The notes: generated by a model not told the origin, from the sequence alone. A stretch of DNA of 64,000 bases from Nocardiopsis quinghaiensis (GCF_008638365.1 NZ_VWVU01000007.1:62001-126000); one strand, 5' to 3'. Shown: positions 1 through 10,611, numbered from the stretch's first letter. Translations and numbers: made by a program.

Positions 1-338
1 GGCGGCCCGACACCTTCGTCATGGACGAGCCCATGGCCGGTGTGGACGCCGAGAACCAGCGGGCGCTGGCCCGCACCATCGCCCGCCTACGCGAGCGCGG
101 TTCCACCGTGGTGCTGGTCCTGCACGAACTGGGCCCGTTGGAGAACGTGATCGAACGCGCCGTGGTGCTGGACTCCGGCCGTATCGCGCACGACGGCGCC
201 GCGCCCGAGCCCACCGGCGAGTGCGCGCGTCCCGGCCACGAGCACCAGCACCCGCACCCCGACCCCAACTCCCCCGAGCCCGTGGGCACCACCACCGCCT
301 CGGAGATGATCCGACTCGAGGTACCCGGCCGTGACTGA
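1..338 (+). CDS. Zinc/manganese ABC transporter ATP-binding protein (C-terminal part)
   Basis: The 5' end is cut by the window edge; about 111 codons are visible. They open with a Walker B and D-loop (FVMDEPMAGVD) and continue to the H-loop histidine (VLVLHELG), which marks an ABC ATPase. The tail is histidine-rich (HEHQHPHPDP), as often seen in zinc-handling importers. The stop overlaps the GTG start of the permease by 8 bp and a Zur-type regulator follows, so this is inferred to energise Zn2+ uptake at the cytoplasmic face. Manganese as substrate cannot be excluded from the fragment. Confidence 0.88.
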   Translation, partial: RPDTFVMDEPMAGVDAENQRALARTIARLRERGSTVVLVLHELGPLENVIERAVVLDSGRIAHDGAAPEPTGECARPGHEHQHPHPDPNSPEPVGTTTASEMIRLEVPGRD

Positions 339-1227
339 GCTGCTCGACTACGGGTTCATGCGGCGCGCGCTGATCGCGGCCGTGCTCGTGGGCCTGGTGA
401 CCCCGGTCATCGGCACCTACCTCGTCCAGAGGCGCCTGGCCCTGCTGGGCGACGGGATCGGCCACGTCGCCCTGACCGGTGTGGCGCTGGGCCTGCTCAC
501 CAGCACCTCCCCCGTGCTCACCGCGGCCGTGGTGGCCACGCTGGGCGCCGTCCTCATCGAACTGGTGCGGGTGCGCACCCGCACCAGCGGGGACGTGGCC
601 CTGGCGCTGCTGTTCTACGGCGGCATCGCGGGCGGTGTGCTGCTCATCGGCCTCACGCCCGGGGCGAGCAACGCCACGCTGGTCTCCTACCTGTTCGGTT
701 CGGTGAGCACGGTGGAGGAGTCCGACCTGTGGGTGGTGGGCGTACTCGCCGCCGGGGTGGCCGCGGTGGTGGCGGTGTTCGGCCGCGAGCTGTTCGTACT
801 GTGCCAGGACGAGGAGGTGGCGCGGGCCCACGGGCTGCCGGTGCGCTTCCTGAGCGTGCTGCTGGCGGTGACCGCCGCGCTGACGGTGGTGATCGCGATG
901 CGGGTGGTGGGCGTGCTCATGGTGAGCGCCCTGATGATCGTCCCGGTCGCCGCCGCCCAGCAGCTCACCAAGAGCTTCCGGGTGACGATGCTCCTGGCCG
1001 TGGCGATCGGACTGCTGTCCTCGGTCGGCGGTCTGACCACGTCCTTCTACGCCGAGCTCTCACCGGGCGCGACGATCGTCGTGCTGGCCCTGGCCGTCTT
1101 CTGCGTGTCGGTGGTGGTCGGAGGCGTGGCGCGCCGCACCTCCGGGCGCAGGTCCCCGACCACCCACCAGCCCGCGGGGGCGGGCGCGGCCGGTACGATG
1201 CCCCAGACTGATCGGGGGAGGGTGTGA
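331..1227 (+). CDS. Zinc/manganese ABC transporter permease
   Basis: 298 aa, GTG start chosen because it overlaps the upstream ATPase gene by 8 bp. The protein is hydrophobic with about eight predicted membrane spans. It has the ABC-3 family pattern: an N-terminal RRALIAAVLVGLVTPVIGTY span, a GDGIGHVALTGVALG loop and a late MRVVGVLMVSALMIVPVAAAQ segment. It should form the membrane channel for the preceding ATPase. The last 30 residues are a polar Gly/Pro-rich tail. One base separates its stop from the regulator gene, consistent with one operon. Confidence 0.9.
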   Translation: MTELLDYGFMRRALIAAVLVGLVTPVIGTYLVQRRLALLGDGIGHVALTGVALGLLTSTSPVLTAAVVATLGAVLIELVRVRTRTSGDVALALLFYGGIAGGVLLIGLTPGASNATLVSYLFGSVSTVEESDLWVVGVLAAGVAAVVAVFGRELFVLCQDEEVARAHGLPVRFLSVLLAVTAALTVVIAMRVVGVLMVSALMIVPVAAAQQLTKSFRVTMLLAVAIGLLSSVGGLTTSFYAELSPGATIVVLALAVFCVSVVVGGVARRTSGRRSPTTHQPAGAGAAGTMPQTDRGRV

Positions 1228-1228
1228 C

Positions 1229-1600
1229 ATGAGTGCACGACGCGAAGCGGTACGCCAGGCTCTGAGCGGGTACTCCGGTTTCCGCAGTGCCCAGGACCTG
1301 TACACGGACCTGCGCGCCGAGGGTTCCAAGATCGGGCTGACCACCGTCTACCGGGCACTGCAGGCACTGAGCGACTCCGGCGAGGTGGACGTGCTGCGCA
1401 CCGACGACGGCGAGGCCGTCTACCGGGCGTGCGACACCGAGAGCCACCACCACCACATCGTGTGCCGGGTGTGCGCGACCGCCGTGGAGATCGAGGGCCC
1501 GACCGTGGAGAAGTGGGCCGCCGAGATGGGCGCCAAACACGGCTTCAGCGGCGTGACGCACACCGTCGAGGTCTTCGGCACCTGCGCCGACTGCTCGTAG
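1229..1600 (+). CDS. zur: Fur-family transcriptional repressor, Zur-like
   Basis: 123 aa. A purine-rich GGGGGAGGG lies just before the ATG. The winged helix (GLTTVYRALQALSDSGEVDVLR) is followed by ESHHHHIVCRVC and a C-terminal CADC, which supply the regulatory His/Cys and structural zinc ligands of the Fur superfamily. Linkage to a zinc-type ABC importer favours Zur (zinc sensing) over Fur. It is slightly short for the family (usually 130-150 aa), mainly at the N terminus. It would repress the importer when zinc is replete; its operator is probably upstream of the window. Confidence 0.85.
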   Translation: MSARREAVRQALSGYSGFRSAQDLYTDLRAEGSKIGLTTVYRALQALSDSGEVDVLRTDDGEAVYRACDTESHHHHIVCRVCATAVEIEGPTVEKWAAEMGAKHGFSGVTHTVEVFGTCADCS

Positions 1601-1612
1601 GGCGTCCGCCGG

Positions 1613-1675
1613 CGATGGTCTTGCTCCCAGTGGCACTGTCGGCGGCCGAGAGTGCCGCCAAGGGCAAGATCATCG
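1613..1675. repeat. Long inverted repeat, copy 1, between convergent genes
   Basis: Arms 1613-1637 and 1651-1675 are 25 nt each with 19 matches; all six differences are transitions. It sits between the 3' ends of the Zur gene and the leftward hydrolase gene, so it can act as a two-way terminator. A second, better-paired copy lies at 29238-29300, also between convergent genes, so this looks like a dispersed palindromic element. Confidence 0.7.
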
Positions 1676-1712
1676 GGCGGGGGTCCCGGTCACGGTGCTG
1701 GTGGTACCGCTG

Positions 1713-2531
1713 TTAGTCGCGGTGCAGGCGCAGCGTCTCCAGGCTGGGACGCTTGGGGCTCACGTTGTCTCCCGAGGAGCGGCCGGTGAGGCGGCGTCCG
1801 ATCCACGGCACCAGGAACTCGCGGGCCCAGTACAGGTCCTCCTGGCGCGCTTCCCGCCAGTCGCGGGGCCGGGCCGTCGGCCACGGCTCCTTCCAGTCGC
1901 CCTCCACCGGTACCCCGAGCACCTCGCACACGCGCAGGGCCATACGGCGGTGCCCCTCCGGGGACAGGTGCAGGCGGTCCCAGCTCCAGGCACGGGCGTC
2001 GTCGAGGATCCGCATGCTCCACACGTCGACCACGTCGCAGCCGTAGCGGTCGGCGATGGCCCGCAGGTGCATGTTGTAGGTGGCGATCCTGCCGCGCATG
2101 TGGCGCATCACCGGCTGCCAGTTGGTGTCGAACCCGGTGAACACGACGATGCGCGCTCCGGTCCGGCTCAGCTCCTCCACGGCTCCGGCGAAGGCCACGG
2201 CCGCGGCGTCGGGGTCGCAGCCGGGACGGATGATGTCGTTGCCGCCCGCGCACAGCGTGATCAGGTCCGGTGCGAGCTCGACGGCCCGGGGGACCTGCTC
2301 GGCGATGATCTGGTCGATGAGCTTCCCGCGCACGGCCAGGTTGGCGTAGCGCACCTCGGCGACGTGGTCCGCGAGGTGTTCGGCCACCCGGTCGGCCCAG
2401 CCCCGGTAGCGGCCGTTGGGCACGCTGTCGCTGTCCGGGTGGGGGTCGCTCATGCCCTCGGTGAAGCTGTCACCGAGGGCCACGTAGGAGATGATGTCCT
2501 GCTGCGCCGCGTCCGTCCCAAAACCGCTCAT
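1713..2531 (-). CDS. SGNH/GDSL-family hydrolase
   Basis: 272 aa, ATG start. Block I (YVALGDSFTEG) holds the nucleophile serine, block III is CAGGNDI, and block V (DRLHLSPEGH) supplies the catalytic Asp and His, so all SGNH residues are present. There is no signal peptide or membrane segment, so it is probably a cytoplasmic esterase or lipase-like enzyme; the substrate cannot be read from sequence. It is the last gene of a leftward group behind recO, uppS and a close paralogue, 88 bp from that paralogue. The pair looks like an old tandem duplication. Confidence 0.85.
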   Translation of the reverse strand: MSGFGTDAAQQDIISYVALGDSFTEGMSDPHPDSDSVPNGRYRGWADRVAEHLADHVAEVRYANLAVRGKLIDQIIAEQVPRAVELAPDLITLCAGGNDIIRPGCDPDAAAVAFAGAVEELSRTGARIVVFTGFDTNWQPVMRHMRGRIATYNMHLRAIADRYGCDVVDVWSMRILDDARAWSWDRLHLSPEGHRRMALRVCEVLGVPVEGDWKEPWPTARPRDWREARQEDLYWAREFLVPWIGRRLTGRSSGDNVSPKRPSLETLRLHRD

Positions 2532-2619
2532 GGTGAACGATGATGCAGCCCCGAGGCCGGGTTACGCGACAGTAGGTTGCCGCTTCCCCGGATTTTGGGT
2601 GCCACGTCACACCGGAGGG

Positions 2620-3420
2620 TCAGCGGTCCTTGGTGATCTTGGTCAGCTCCGGGTACTTGGCCGTGACCGAGTCCCCGGAGGAGCGCCCCGTCAGGCGGCG
2701 TCCGATCCAGGGGCCCAGCGACTCCTTCACCCAGACCAGGTCGTCCCGGCGCGCCCGGGTCCAGCGGACCGGCTCCAGCGCGGGCCACGACTCGTCCCAG
2801 CGCTCCGCCACCGGCACGCCCAGCACCTCGGCCGCGCGCAGGGCCAGGCGGCGGTGCCCCTCCGGGGACATGTGCAGCCGGTCCTCGTCCCAGGCGCGGG
2901 CGTCGGTGAGCACTCTCATCGGCCACTGGTCCACCAGGAAGCAGCCGTGCTTGTCGGCGATGGCGCGCACGTGCATGTAGTAGCGCGCGAACAGGCCGAT
3001 GGTGCCGCGCATGTAGCCCGTGGTGACGTTGACGCCGGTGAACAGGACGACCTGGCTCCCCGCGTCCCGCAGGCGCCCGACCGTGTGGTCCAGGATCCGG
3101 GCCATCCGCTCGGGGTCGCCGCCCGGACGCAGCAGGTCGTTGCCGCCCGCGCTCAGGGTGACCAGGTCCGGGGACATCGCCAGGGCGGGCGGGACCTGGT
3201 CGGTGACGATCTGGCGCATCAGCTTGCCGCGCACCGCCAGGTTCGCGTACCGGACCTCGCCCAGGTGGTCGGCCAGGTGCTCGGCCAGCCGGTCCGCCCA
3301 GCCGCGAAAGGCCGCCCCCGGGCCCGGGTAGGGGTCGCCCACACCCTCGGTGAAGCTGTCCCCCACCGACACGAGCGACATCCCCGGCCTGAGCACCGAA
3401 CCGTCCTGCGCTGACTTCAC
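2620..3420 (-). CDS. SGNH/GDSL-family hydrolase (paralogue)
   Basis: 266 aa. The GTG start overlaps the uppS stop in a GTGA arrangement, so translation is coupled. Block I ([10 protein letters not shown]), block III (SAGGNDLL) and block V ([10 protein letters not shown]) are intact. It shares collinear motifs with the adjacent paralogue over the whole length, including the [10 protein letters not shown] stretch and the [10 protein letters not shown] ending. It is probably cytoplasmic. Tight coupling to an isoprenyl transferase suggests, without proving it, a lipid or cell-envelope ester as substrate. Confidence 0.86.
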   Translation of the reverse strand: MKSAQDGSVLRPGMSLVSVGDSFTEGVGDPYPGPGAAFRGWADRLAEHLADHLGEVRYANLAVRGKLMRQIVTDQVPPALAMSPDLVTLSAGGNDLLRPGGDPERMARILDHTVGRLRDAGSQVVLFTGVNVTTGYMRGTIGLFARYYMHVRAIADKHGCFLVDQWPMRVLTDARAWDEDRLHMSPEGHRRLALRAAEVLGVPVAERWDESWPALEPVRWTRARRDDLVWVKESLGPWIGRRLTGRSSGDSVTAKYPELTKITKDR

Positions 3421-4232
3421 TTCTTCTCCTCCGGTACGGGGTTGGGGACGGCGCCGCCGTAGCGGCGGTCCCGGCTCGCGTAGATCTCACAGGCCCGCCA
3501 CAGGTCGCGGCGGTCGAAGTCGGGCCAGAGCGTGTCCAGGAACACGAACTCGGCGTAGGCGGACTGCCAGAGGAGGAAGTTGGACGTGCGCTGCTCGCCG
3601 GAGGAGCGCACGAACAGGTCCACGGGCGGAACGTCGGGGGCGTACAGGTGCTGGGAGATGCTGTTCTCGGTGATCTTGTCCGGGGAGATCAGCCCCGCCG
3701 CGGCCTTGCGGGCCAGCTCGCGTGCGGCGTCGACGATCTCGGCCTGACCGCCGTAGTTCACGCAGAACTGGAGGGTGAGCCCGGTGTTGTCCTTCGTCAT
3801 CTCCTCGGCGTCCTGGAGCTCCCTGATGACGCTCTTCCACAGCCGTCCCGCGCGCCCGGCCCACTTGACGCGGATCCCGCGCGCGTGCAGAGCGTCACGG
3901 CGCCTGCGGATGGTGTCGCGGTTGAAGCCCAGCAGGAAGCGCACCTCGTCGGGGGACCGCTTCCAGTTCTCGGTGGAGAAGGCGTAGGCGGACAGGTTGG
4001 GAACGCCCATCTCCAGGGCGCCCTCGATCACGTCGAAGAGCGAGGACTCACCGGCCTTGTGCCCCTCGGTGCGCGCCAGTCCGCGGTCCTTGGCCCAACG
4101 GCCGTTGCCGTCCATGACCACCGCCACGTGCCGGGGCACCAGCGCGGCGGGCAGTTCCGGGGGACGCGCGCCGCTGGGGTGCGGGACGGGTGCGGTGTAC
4201 TCCCGCCCTTTGTCGAAGCTGAACAGACTCAA
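3417..4232 (-). CDS. uppS: Isoprenyl (undecaprenyl-type) diphosphate synthase, cis-prenyltransferase
   Basis: 271 aa. It condenses isopentenyl diphosphate into a cis-polyprenyl diphosphate, the carrier lipid for cell-wall synthesis. The family signature [13 protein letters not shown] holds the catalytic Asp, and the substrate region [19 protein letters not shown] and [17 protein letters not shown] motif are present. A TTG start is proposed because it overlaps the recO stop (TTGA) and yields the expected N terminus [12 protein letters not shown]. The open frame runs much further upstream, but only as a shadow over recO. The gene is coupled to the hydrolase downstream through GTGA. Confidence 0.93.
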   Translation of the reverse strand: MSLFSFDKGREYTAPVPHPSGARPPELPAALVPRHVAVVMDGNGRWAKDRGLARTEGHKAGESSLFDVIEGALEMGVPNLSAYAFSTENWKRSPDEVRFLLGFNRDTIRRRRDALHARGIRVKWAGRAGRLWKSVIRELQDAEEMTKDNTGLTLQFCVNYGGQAEIVDAARELARKAAAGLISPDKITENSISQHLYAPDVPPVDLFVRSSGEQRTSNFLLWQSAYAEFVFLDTLWPDFDRRDLWRACEIYASRDRRYGGAVPNPVPEEKK

Positions 4233-4960
4233 GAACGCTCCACGTGGCGCAGTGATCGGATTCCGTTCTCCAGGTGCCACTGCAGGTAGGCCGCGACCAA
4301 CCCGCTGCACTCGGAGCGGTGCCTGCCCTCGCTGGCGTCCGCACCGGCCCAGTCCCCTCCGAGCAGGGCCGACATCAGTCGGATCGTGTCCGGGGAAGGG
4401 TGCACGGAGCCGTGGGGACGGCACACGGAGCAGACCATACCGCCAGCGTGGACCGCGAACGCGCGGTGTCCTCCCCTGCTGCCGCAGCGGGCGCACTCGG
4501 CCAGCGACGGGGCGTACCCGGCGACGGCGAGCGAGCGGAGCAGGTAGGCGTCCAGGACCAGCCGGGAGTCGTGGCCGCCCTCCCCCAGGGTACGCAGGGC
4601 GCCGATGAGCAGGAGGAACTGGCGCAGCGCCGGGTCCTTCTCCACGGAGACGACCTTCTCGGCGGTCTCCAGCATCGCGGTCGCGGCGGTGTAGCGGGCG
4701 TAGTCGGCCACGACCGCCCCGCCGTAGGAGCGCACCGTCTCGGCCTGCGTGATGACGTCCAGGGTCCGGCCGGTGTACAGCTGCAGGTCGACGTGGGTGC
4801 ACGGTTCCAGCCGGGCGCCGAAGCGGGACTTGGTGCGGCGCACCCCCTTGCCGACGGCGCGGACCAGGCCGGTTCTTCGGGTCAGGAGGGTGATGATGCG
4901 GTCGGCCTCGCCCAGTTTCTGGTTGCGCAGGACGACGCCCTCGTCGCGGTAGAGACTCAC
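4229..4960 (-). CDS. recO: DNA repair protein RecO
   Basis: 243 aa. RecO helps load RecA onto gaps in the RecF pathway. The GTG at 4960 is preferred over upstream Met codons because a GGGGGA Shine-Dalgarno precedes it and it gives the expected [30 protein letters not shown]-fold start. Four cysteines in two CxxC pairs (CARCGSRG and CSVC) form the usual zinc site. It heads a four-gene leftward operon. An 18-bp perfect palindrome lies 25 bp upstream of the start. Confidence 0.93.
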   Translation of the reverse strand: MSLYRDEGVVLRNQKLGEADRIITLLTRRTGLVRAVGKGVRRTKSRFGARLEPCTHVDLQLYTGRTLDVITQAETVRSYGGAVVADYARYTAATAMLETAEKVVSVEKDPALRQFLLLIGALRTLGEGGHDSRLVLDAYLLRSLAVAGYAPSLAECARCGSRGGHRAFAVHAGGMVCSVCRPHGSVHPSPDTIRLMSALLGGDWAGADASEGRHRSECSGLVAAYLQWHLENGIRSLRHVERS

Positions 4961-5283
4961 TCCCCCATTGTCGCGGATGCCGCGGACCGTCCGTACGGAC
5001 GGTTGGCTCCGCAAACCCCACCTTGACCAGCTTTGTTACAGTTTAGTTTCCCTTTTCGGGGCATTTGCTCTACTCTCACGCGCTAGGGCGTCCCATGTCG
5101 GACCCGCCGCACCTCCCCCGCGGCATTCCGGCGCCAACGCGCGCTCCCGACACCGGCCACCGGGCACCCGTGTGGCCACGGGCACGAACAGCACGGGCCG
5201 AGGGGAGAACACCCCTCCTCCCACCGCGGGACGGCAGTATCCGCCCGCGGGCGCCCGAACGATCCCATCCCAAGGAGAGCGAT
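4961..5283. promoter_or_regulatory. Divergent control region of recO and the CAP-domain gene; 18-bp perfect palindrome
   Basis: 323 bp without a gene. ACCGTCCGTACGGACGGT at 4986-5003 is a perfect 18-bp palindrome close to the recO start and is a good operator candidate. AT-rich sequence with a TTGACC hexamer at 5023-5028 lies beyond it, but I cannot place a convincing -10. The remainder up to the CAP-gene ribosome site (AAGGAG, 5271-5276) shows nothing else. Confidence 0.5.
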
Positions 5284-6159
5284 ATGGCGCGTGGTCGTCG
5301 AGGCAGGCGCAGGACGAGCGCTCGCGGGCACCGCTCGGACCGCCGTACGGGACGGCGCCGGGTACCGCTCGCGGTGTCCCTGGCCGCGGTCCCGGTCGGC
5401 CTGGTACTGGCCGCCACGCTGCTGGCCACCGGGACGGGCGAGGAACTCAACCCGTTCCGCAACACGGCCGACGGCCAGGCGGCGGGGCAGGTGGGCGAGG
5501 CCGCCACCGACGACTCCTTCGTACCGGAGGCGTCCGAGGAGGACGACTTCTTCGCCGCGCCCTCCACGTCGCCGGAGCGGAATCCGGCGCCCTCAGGCGA
5601 CAGCGAACCGCAGAGCGCGGATGTGACGGCCTCCTCGATCCCGCAGGACTCCGACGACCAGGAGACCGAAGGCGACCAGGCGGACGCATCAGACGACGGC
5701 GCGGGCGGTTCCGGCGGCAATGGCGGAGGCGGCGGAAACGGCAGCGGCGGAGGAAACGGCGGCGGTGGCGGCGGTGGCGGCGGTGTTTCCGCCGGTTCGG
5801 CGGTCGGCCGGGTCGTGACGCTGGTCAACAACGAGCGCGCGGAAGCGGGCTGCGGCCCGCTGAGTGTGGACTCCCAGCTGACCGCCGCCGCCCAGGAGCA
5901 CAGCGAGGACATGGACCGGCGCGACTACATGAGCCACGAGAACCCCGAGGGCGAGGGTCCCGGGGACCGTGCTCGCCGCCACGGCTACGACGCCTGGGGC
6001 GCGGAGAACGTCGCCAAGGGGCAGACCAGTCCCGAGCAGGTGATGGACGCCTGGATGAACAGCGAGGGGCACCGCAGGAACATCCTCAACTGCGGCCTGG
6101 TCTCGATCGGGGTCGGCGAGTCCGGCAACGCCTGGACCCAGAAGTTCGGCTGGGAGTAG
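5284..6159 (+). CDS. Membrane-anchored or secreted CAP/SCP-domain protein
   Basis: 291 aa. The ATG at 5284 follows a clear AAGGAG. An Arg-rich N terminus precedes one hydrophobic segment (VPLAVSLAAVPVGLVLAATLLA, about 30-51), so the protein is exported or tethered. An acidic Ser/Asp/Glu region and a pure Gly/Asn/Ser linker (about 140-175) lead to a CAP domain (about 178-291) with VTLVNNERAEAGC, AAAQEHSEDMDRRDYMSH, WGAENVA and SEGHRRNILN. Bacterial CAP domains are extracytoplasmic; their activity is generally unknown. A stem at 6178-6210 ends the unit. Confidence 0.87.
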   Translation: MARGRRGRRRTSARGHRSDRRTGRRRVPLAVSLAAVPVGLVLAATLLATGTGEELNPFRNTADGQAAGQVGEAATDDSFVPEASEEDDFFAAPSTSPERNPAPSGDSEPQSADVTASSIPQDSDDQETEGDQADASDDGAGGSGGNGGGGGNGSGGGNGGGGGGGGGVSAGSAVGRVVTLVNNERAEAGCGPLSVDSQLTAAAQEHSEDMDRRDYMSHENPEGEGPGDRARRHGYDAWGAENVAKGQTSPEQVMDAWMNSEGHRRNILNCGLVSIGVGESGNAWTQKFGWE

Positions 6160-6177
6160 CCCTACGCGGAACGAGGA

Positions 6178-6210
6178 GCGGGGCCCCGCCCGGGTCGGGT
6201 GGGGCCCCGC
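6178..6210 (+). terminator. Hairpin terminator after the CAP gene
   Basis: Perfect 10-bp arms GCGGGGCCCC (6178-6187) and GGGGCCCCGC (6201-6210), 19 bp after the stop codon. Confidence 0.7.
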
Positions 6211-6240
6211 CCGCACCGTCGAGGAGAGCGCCGGGACTGG

Positions 6241-6490
6241 AACCGTTAACAGTGGAACCCTCGTCGAGGGTGAGAAGGAAGCCCCGGCATGGCCTCGGAC
6301 GGTGGGCGGAGGGCGCGACGGCTAATACCAGTGAGAAAAGGGAGTCGAACCCCAGAAGGAAGCCGCCGCATGGCCGCCCTGGTCCCCGCGGTGAGGGAAG
6401 CGTGAGGACTGGCCCGGCCCGCCACGCGGATACCGGGTCCGTTGGAGGAGGAAGCCCTCACATGGCCTCACCACCACGGATACTAGCCCA
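6241..6490 (+). repeat. Three tandem imperfect units, each with GGAAGCC-N4-CATGGCC
   Basis: GGAAGCC-N4-CATGGCC occurs at 6277-6294, 6358-6375 and 6450-6467 with identical inner spacing. Each copy is preceded by GGA(A/G/T)-C and a short possible hairpin (clearest at 6257-6271, ACCCTCG T CGAGGGT). The bases either side of ATGGC partly echo one another in each unit (CTCAC/CTCAC in the third). GGATAC or GCTAATACC marks the unit joints. The modules resemble the right end of the tnpB element at 52745-52776. No convincing gene covers the tract. Confidence 0.65.
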
Positions 6491-6541
6491 GCGGCCCCGG
6501 CCCCGCACCCGGTTTCTCCTCGGGTACGGCGGCCGGGCCGG

Positions 6542-8725
6542 TCAGTCCGGCAGGAGCGTGCCCAGCTCCCGCGCGGTGAACACCTCGGCCCCCTCCGGCA
6601 GCCCGTCCGGGCGCTCCAGACCGACGTAGGCCCAGCGCTCCCCCTCGGGCACCGCCTCCCGCGCCGCCTCCTCGGCGTCGAACGGCGCCACCAGGGCACC
6701 GGCCCGCGCCGTCATCGTGAGCAGGTCGCCCACGGTGACGGCGTCGCGCTCCACCAGTGCCCGGGCCAGCAGACCCGCGGACACCCCGGTATCCTCCACC
6801 TGGTTGAACGCCAGCCGACCCGTCATGAACAGGTGCAGCCACCGCGCGGTCCACCGGTCGTCCTCACCGCGGGAGAACACCAGCGGGAGCGCGACCCGCG
6901 CCGCCCCGCGCAGACCGGACTTGGCCCGCACGGTCCTCGGCTCGAACGGCATGCCCTCCTGCTCGCCGTCGCGGGTCATGAAGCCGAAGAAGCTCTCGGC
7001 CAGCTCCATGAAGCCCTCACCGGCGTACACCAGCACCTGCGGCACCACGTGCCTCACCTGGGGGTCCATCGTGGCCAGGCTCAGATCGATCATCTCGGTG
7101 GCACCCTCGGGTGCCTCCACGATGTCACCCGAGTGCACCGCGCCCCCGCCCCCCAGACGGGTCCAGGACACCTGCCCGGCCGAGGCGAAGTCGGCGTCGA
7201 GCATCTGCACCGACAGGTCGAGGTCGGTGCGGAGCTCCTGCTGGCGCCAGTGGACGAAGAAGCGCAGCCGGTCACCGGTGACCGGCATGGCCGATCCCCT
7301 CGGAAGCACGCCCACGCCCCCGGCCACACCCTTGCCCGAGCGCGGCACCGCGACCGTGCGCACGGCCTCGTCCACCAGCACCCGGTCGAAGCGGGGCAGG
7401 CGCCGGGCGATGGCCCGGTCCAGTGCCCCCACCACGGGATCGACCCGGTCGGCGGGCAGCGGCTCGCGCCTCTCGGGCTCGACCCAGGCGCGGGCCCGCT
7501 GGTTGACGAACATCCGGGCCACACCCGGCCGCCGGCGGGAGGCCAGGTGCTCGCGCGCCGACACCAGGACGCGCGGAGCGACCTGGTCGGCGCGGACGTC
7601 CACCGTTCCCGCGACCCGCTCCGCCTCCTCTTCCGAGGCCTGGCTCAGGACCCGGTCGAGGCTCCGGACGAGCATCCCGGGCGCGGTGGCCAGCAGGTCG
7701 ACCACCCGGCCGGTGTCACCGTCGGCGAAGGCCGCCTCCACCCGCGCGTCGAAGCCGCGCACCCGGCTCTGCCCGCGCGCCACCGCGAACACCTCGCGCG
7801 CGTACTCCAGCCGCGGGTACTCGTGGGGGTGCAGGCGCTCGCCGAGCCGCTTGAACGGCTCCCGGTACCGGGCCACGTCGCCGAGCTTGGCCCGGCTGTT
7901 CCCCACCACGCCCTCCAGCGCGGTCATCAGGGCGCGGCGCTCGCTCCGACGGAAGGACCGGAACCGGGTGGGCCCGTCCAGGGTGACGTCTCCGTCGGAG
8001 AGTGCGCAGGCCAGGCGGAGGACGTCGGTGACGGTGTCCGCGAGCGGGGCGCGGCCCTCGCTCATCCGGGCGCGGTTGACGACGGCGCGGTTCTCCCGGA
8101 CCGGGATGCGCTCGGGCTGCTCCGCCCCGGCGCACTCGGCGGCCAGCAGCTCCAGCAGGACGAGGTCGTCCTCGCTGAGCGGCAGCGGACTCGCCGCCAG
8201 GTCCAGGTACAGGGCGTGCGCCTCCTCCGCCAGGGGGCGCCCCAGGTGCAGCACGCTGACGCGGTCCTTGGCACCCTCCACGAAGGACTCGTGGGCCTCC
8301 AGCAGCGCGCCGAAGCCGTGCTGGTAGCGGCCGTACCGGGGCAGCCCCAGCAGGTCGACGCCGCCGACCGTGAGGACGGTCTCCGCCTTGACGCCGGGGT
8401 CTGCGAGAGCGTCGGCCAGGCACTCCAGCCAGAACCGGGACGTGTCCGGCACGTTCGCCGGGAAGTCGAGGAAGTAGACGTTGTGCCGCACGTGGTCGCC
8501 GACCGCCGCGCGGACGGCCGACAGCACGGGTCCGACCGCCGCCAGGACGTCCTCGGGCCGGAGTCCGGACAGGTGCCGCAGCAGGTCCGCGGAGCAGGTG
8601 AAGCCCGCGGTGAGCAGGGCGGCGTCGAACCGGCGCGCCATGGAGGTGCCGTCGCCGAGTTCTCCGGCCGGCTCCGGGACGCGCAGGGTCCGCTTGACGA
8701 TCTCCGAGTGCAGCATGCGCAGCAT
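6542..8725 (-). CDS. Large TerD-domain protein
   Basis: 727 aa from the ATG at 8725; no strong ribosome site, so an ATG at 8716 is possible. Roughly residues 480-600 match the TerD fold: LRFFVHWRQQELRTDLDLSVQML, then AVHSGDIVEAPEGATEMIDLSL. These are the Ca2+-binding and stress-domain motifs of tellurium-resistance proteins. The first 460 residues are alpha-helical and charged, with FLDFPANVPDTSRFWLECLADAL near 85-107. The layout recalls the MXAN_6230/SCO0854 family, but no RING cysteine cluster is visible. No other ter gene is nearby. Function unknown; cytoplasmic. Confidence 0.75.
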   Translation of the reverse strand: MLRMLHSEIVKRTLRVPEPAGELGDGTSMARRFDAALLTAGFTCSADLLRHLSGLRPEDVLAAVGPVLSAVRAAVGDHVRHNVYFLDFPANVPDTSRFWLECLADALADPGVKAETVLTVGGVDLLGLPRYGRYQHGFGALLEAHESFVEGAKDRVSVLHLGRPLAEEAHALYLDLAASPLPLSEDDLVLLELLAAECAGAEQPERIPVRENRAVVNRARMSEGRAPLADTVTDVLRLACALSDGDVTLDGPTRFRSFRRSERRALMTALEGVVGNSRAKLGDVARYREPFKRLGERLHPHEYPRLEYAREVFAVARGQSRVRGFDARVEAAFADGDTGRVVDLLATAPGMLVRSLDRVLSQASEEEAERVAGTVDVRADQVAPRVLVSAREHLASRRRPGVARMFVNQRARAWVEPERREPLPADRVDPVVGALDRAIARRLPRFDRVLVDEAVRTVAVPRSGKGVAGGVGVLPRGSAMPVTGDRLRFFVHWRQQELRTDLDLSVQMLDADFASAGQVSWTRLGGGGAVHSGDIVEAPEGATEMIDLSLATMDPQVRHVVPQVLVYAGEGFMELAESFFGFMTRDGEQEGMPFEPRTVRAKSGLRGAARVALPLVFSRGEDDRWTARWLHLFMTGRLAFNQVEDTGVSAGLLARALVERDAVTVGDLLTMTARAGALVAPFDAEEAAREAVPEGERWAYVGLERPDGLPEGAEVFTARELGTLLPD

Positions 8726-8791
8726 CGTCGCACTTCGGCAGCGGTGTCCGCTACGCGTTTTCCGGGGGCGGGCGGTTCGGGAGGCATGACG

Positions 8792-8833
8792 CCCGTGGGG
8801 CCCGTGACCGGCAGCGGTCACGGGCCCCACGGG
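8792..8833 (-). terminator. Strong terminator of leuA
   Basis: Perfect 19-bp arms (8792-8810 and 8815-8833) with a GCAG loop, 25 bp after the leuA stop on the leftward strand. Confidence 0.85.
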
Positions 8834-8857
8834 CCCCACGGGCGTGTGAGCGGGTGC

Positions 8858-10605
<1,748 letters not shown>

Positions 10606-10611
10606 GACCTT

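Noticed and set aside
3417..5021. 534-codon frame ending as uppS
   Set aside because: The upstream half overlaps recO in another frame and encodes Arg/Pro-rich shadow sequence; only the part from 4232 is real.
6340..6364. tRNA-like T-arm (GGGGTTCGACTCCC) on the minus strand
   Set aside because: No acceptor stem, anticodon arm or CCA context could be built around it; it belongs to the tandem module array.
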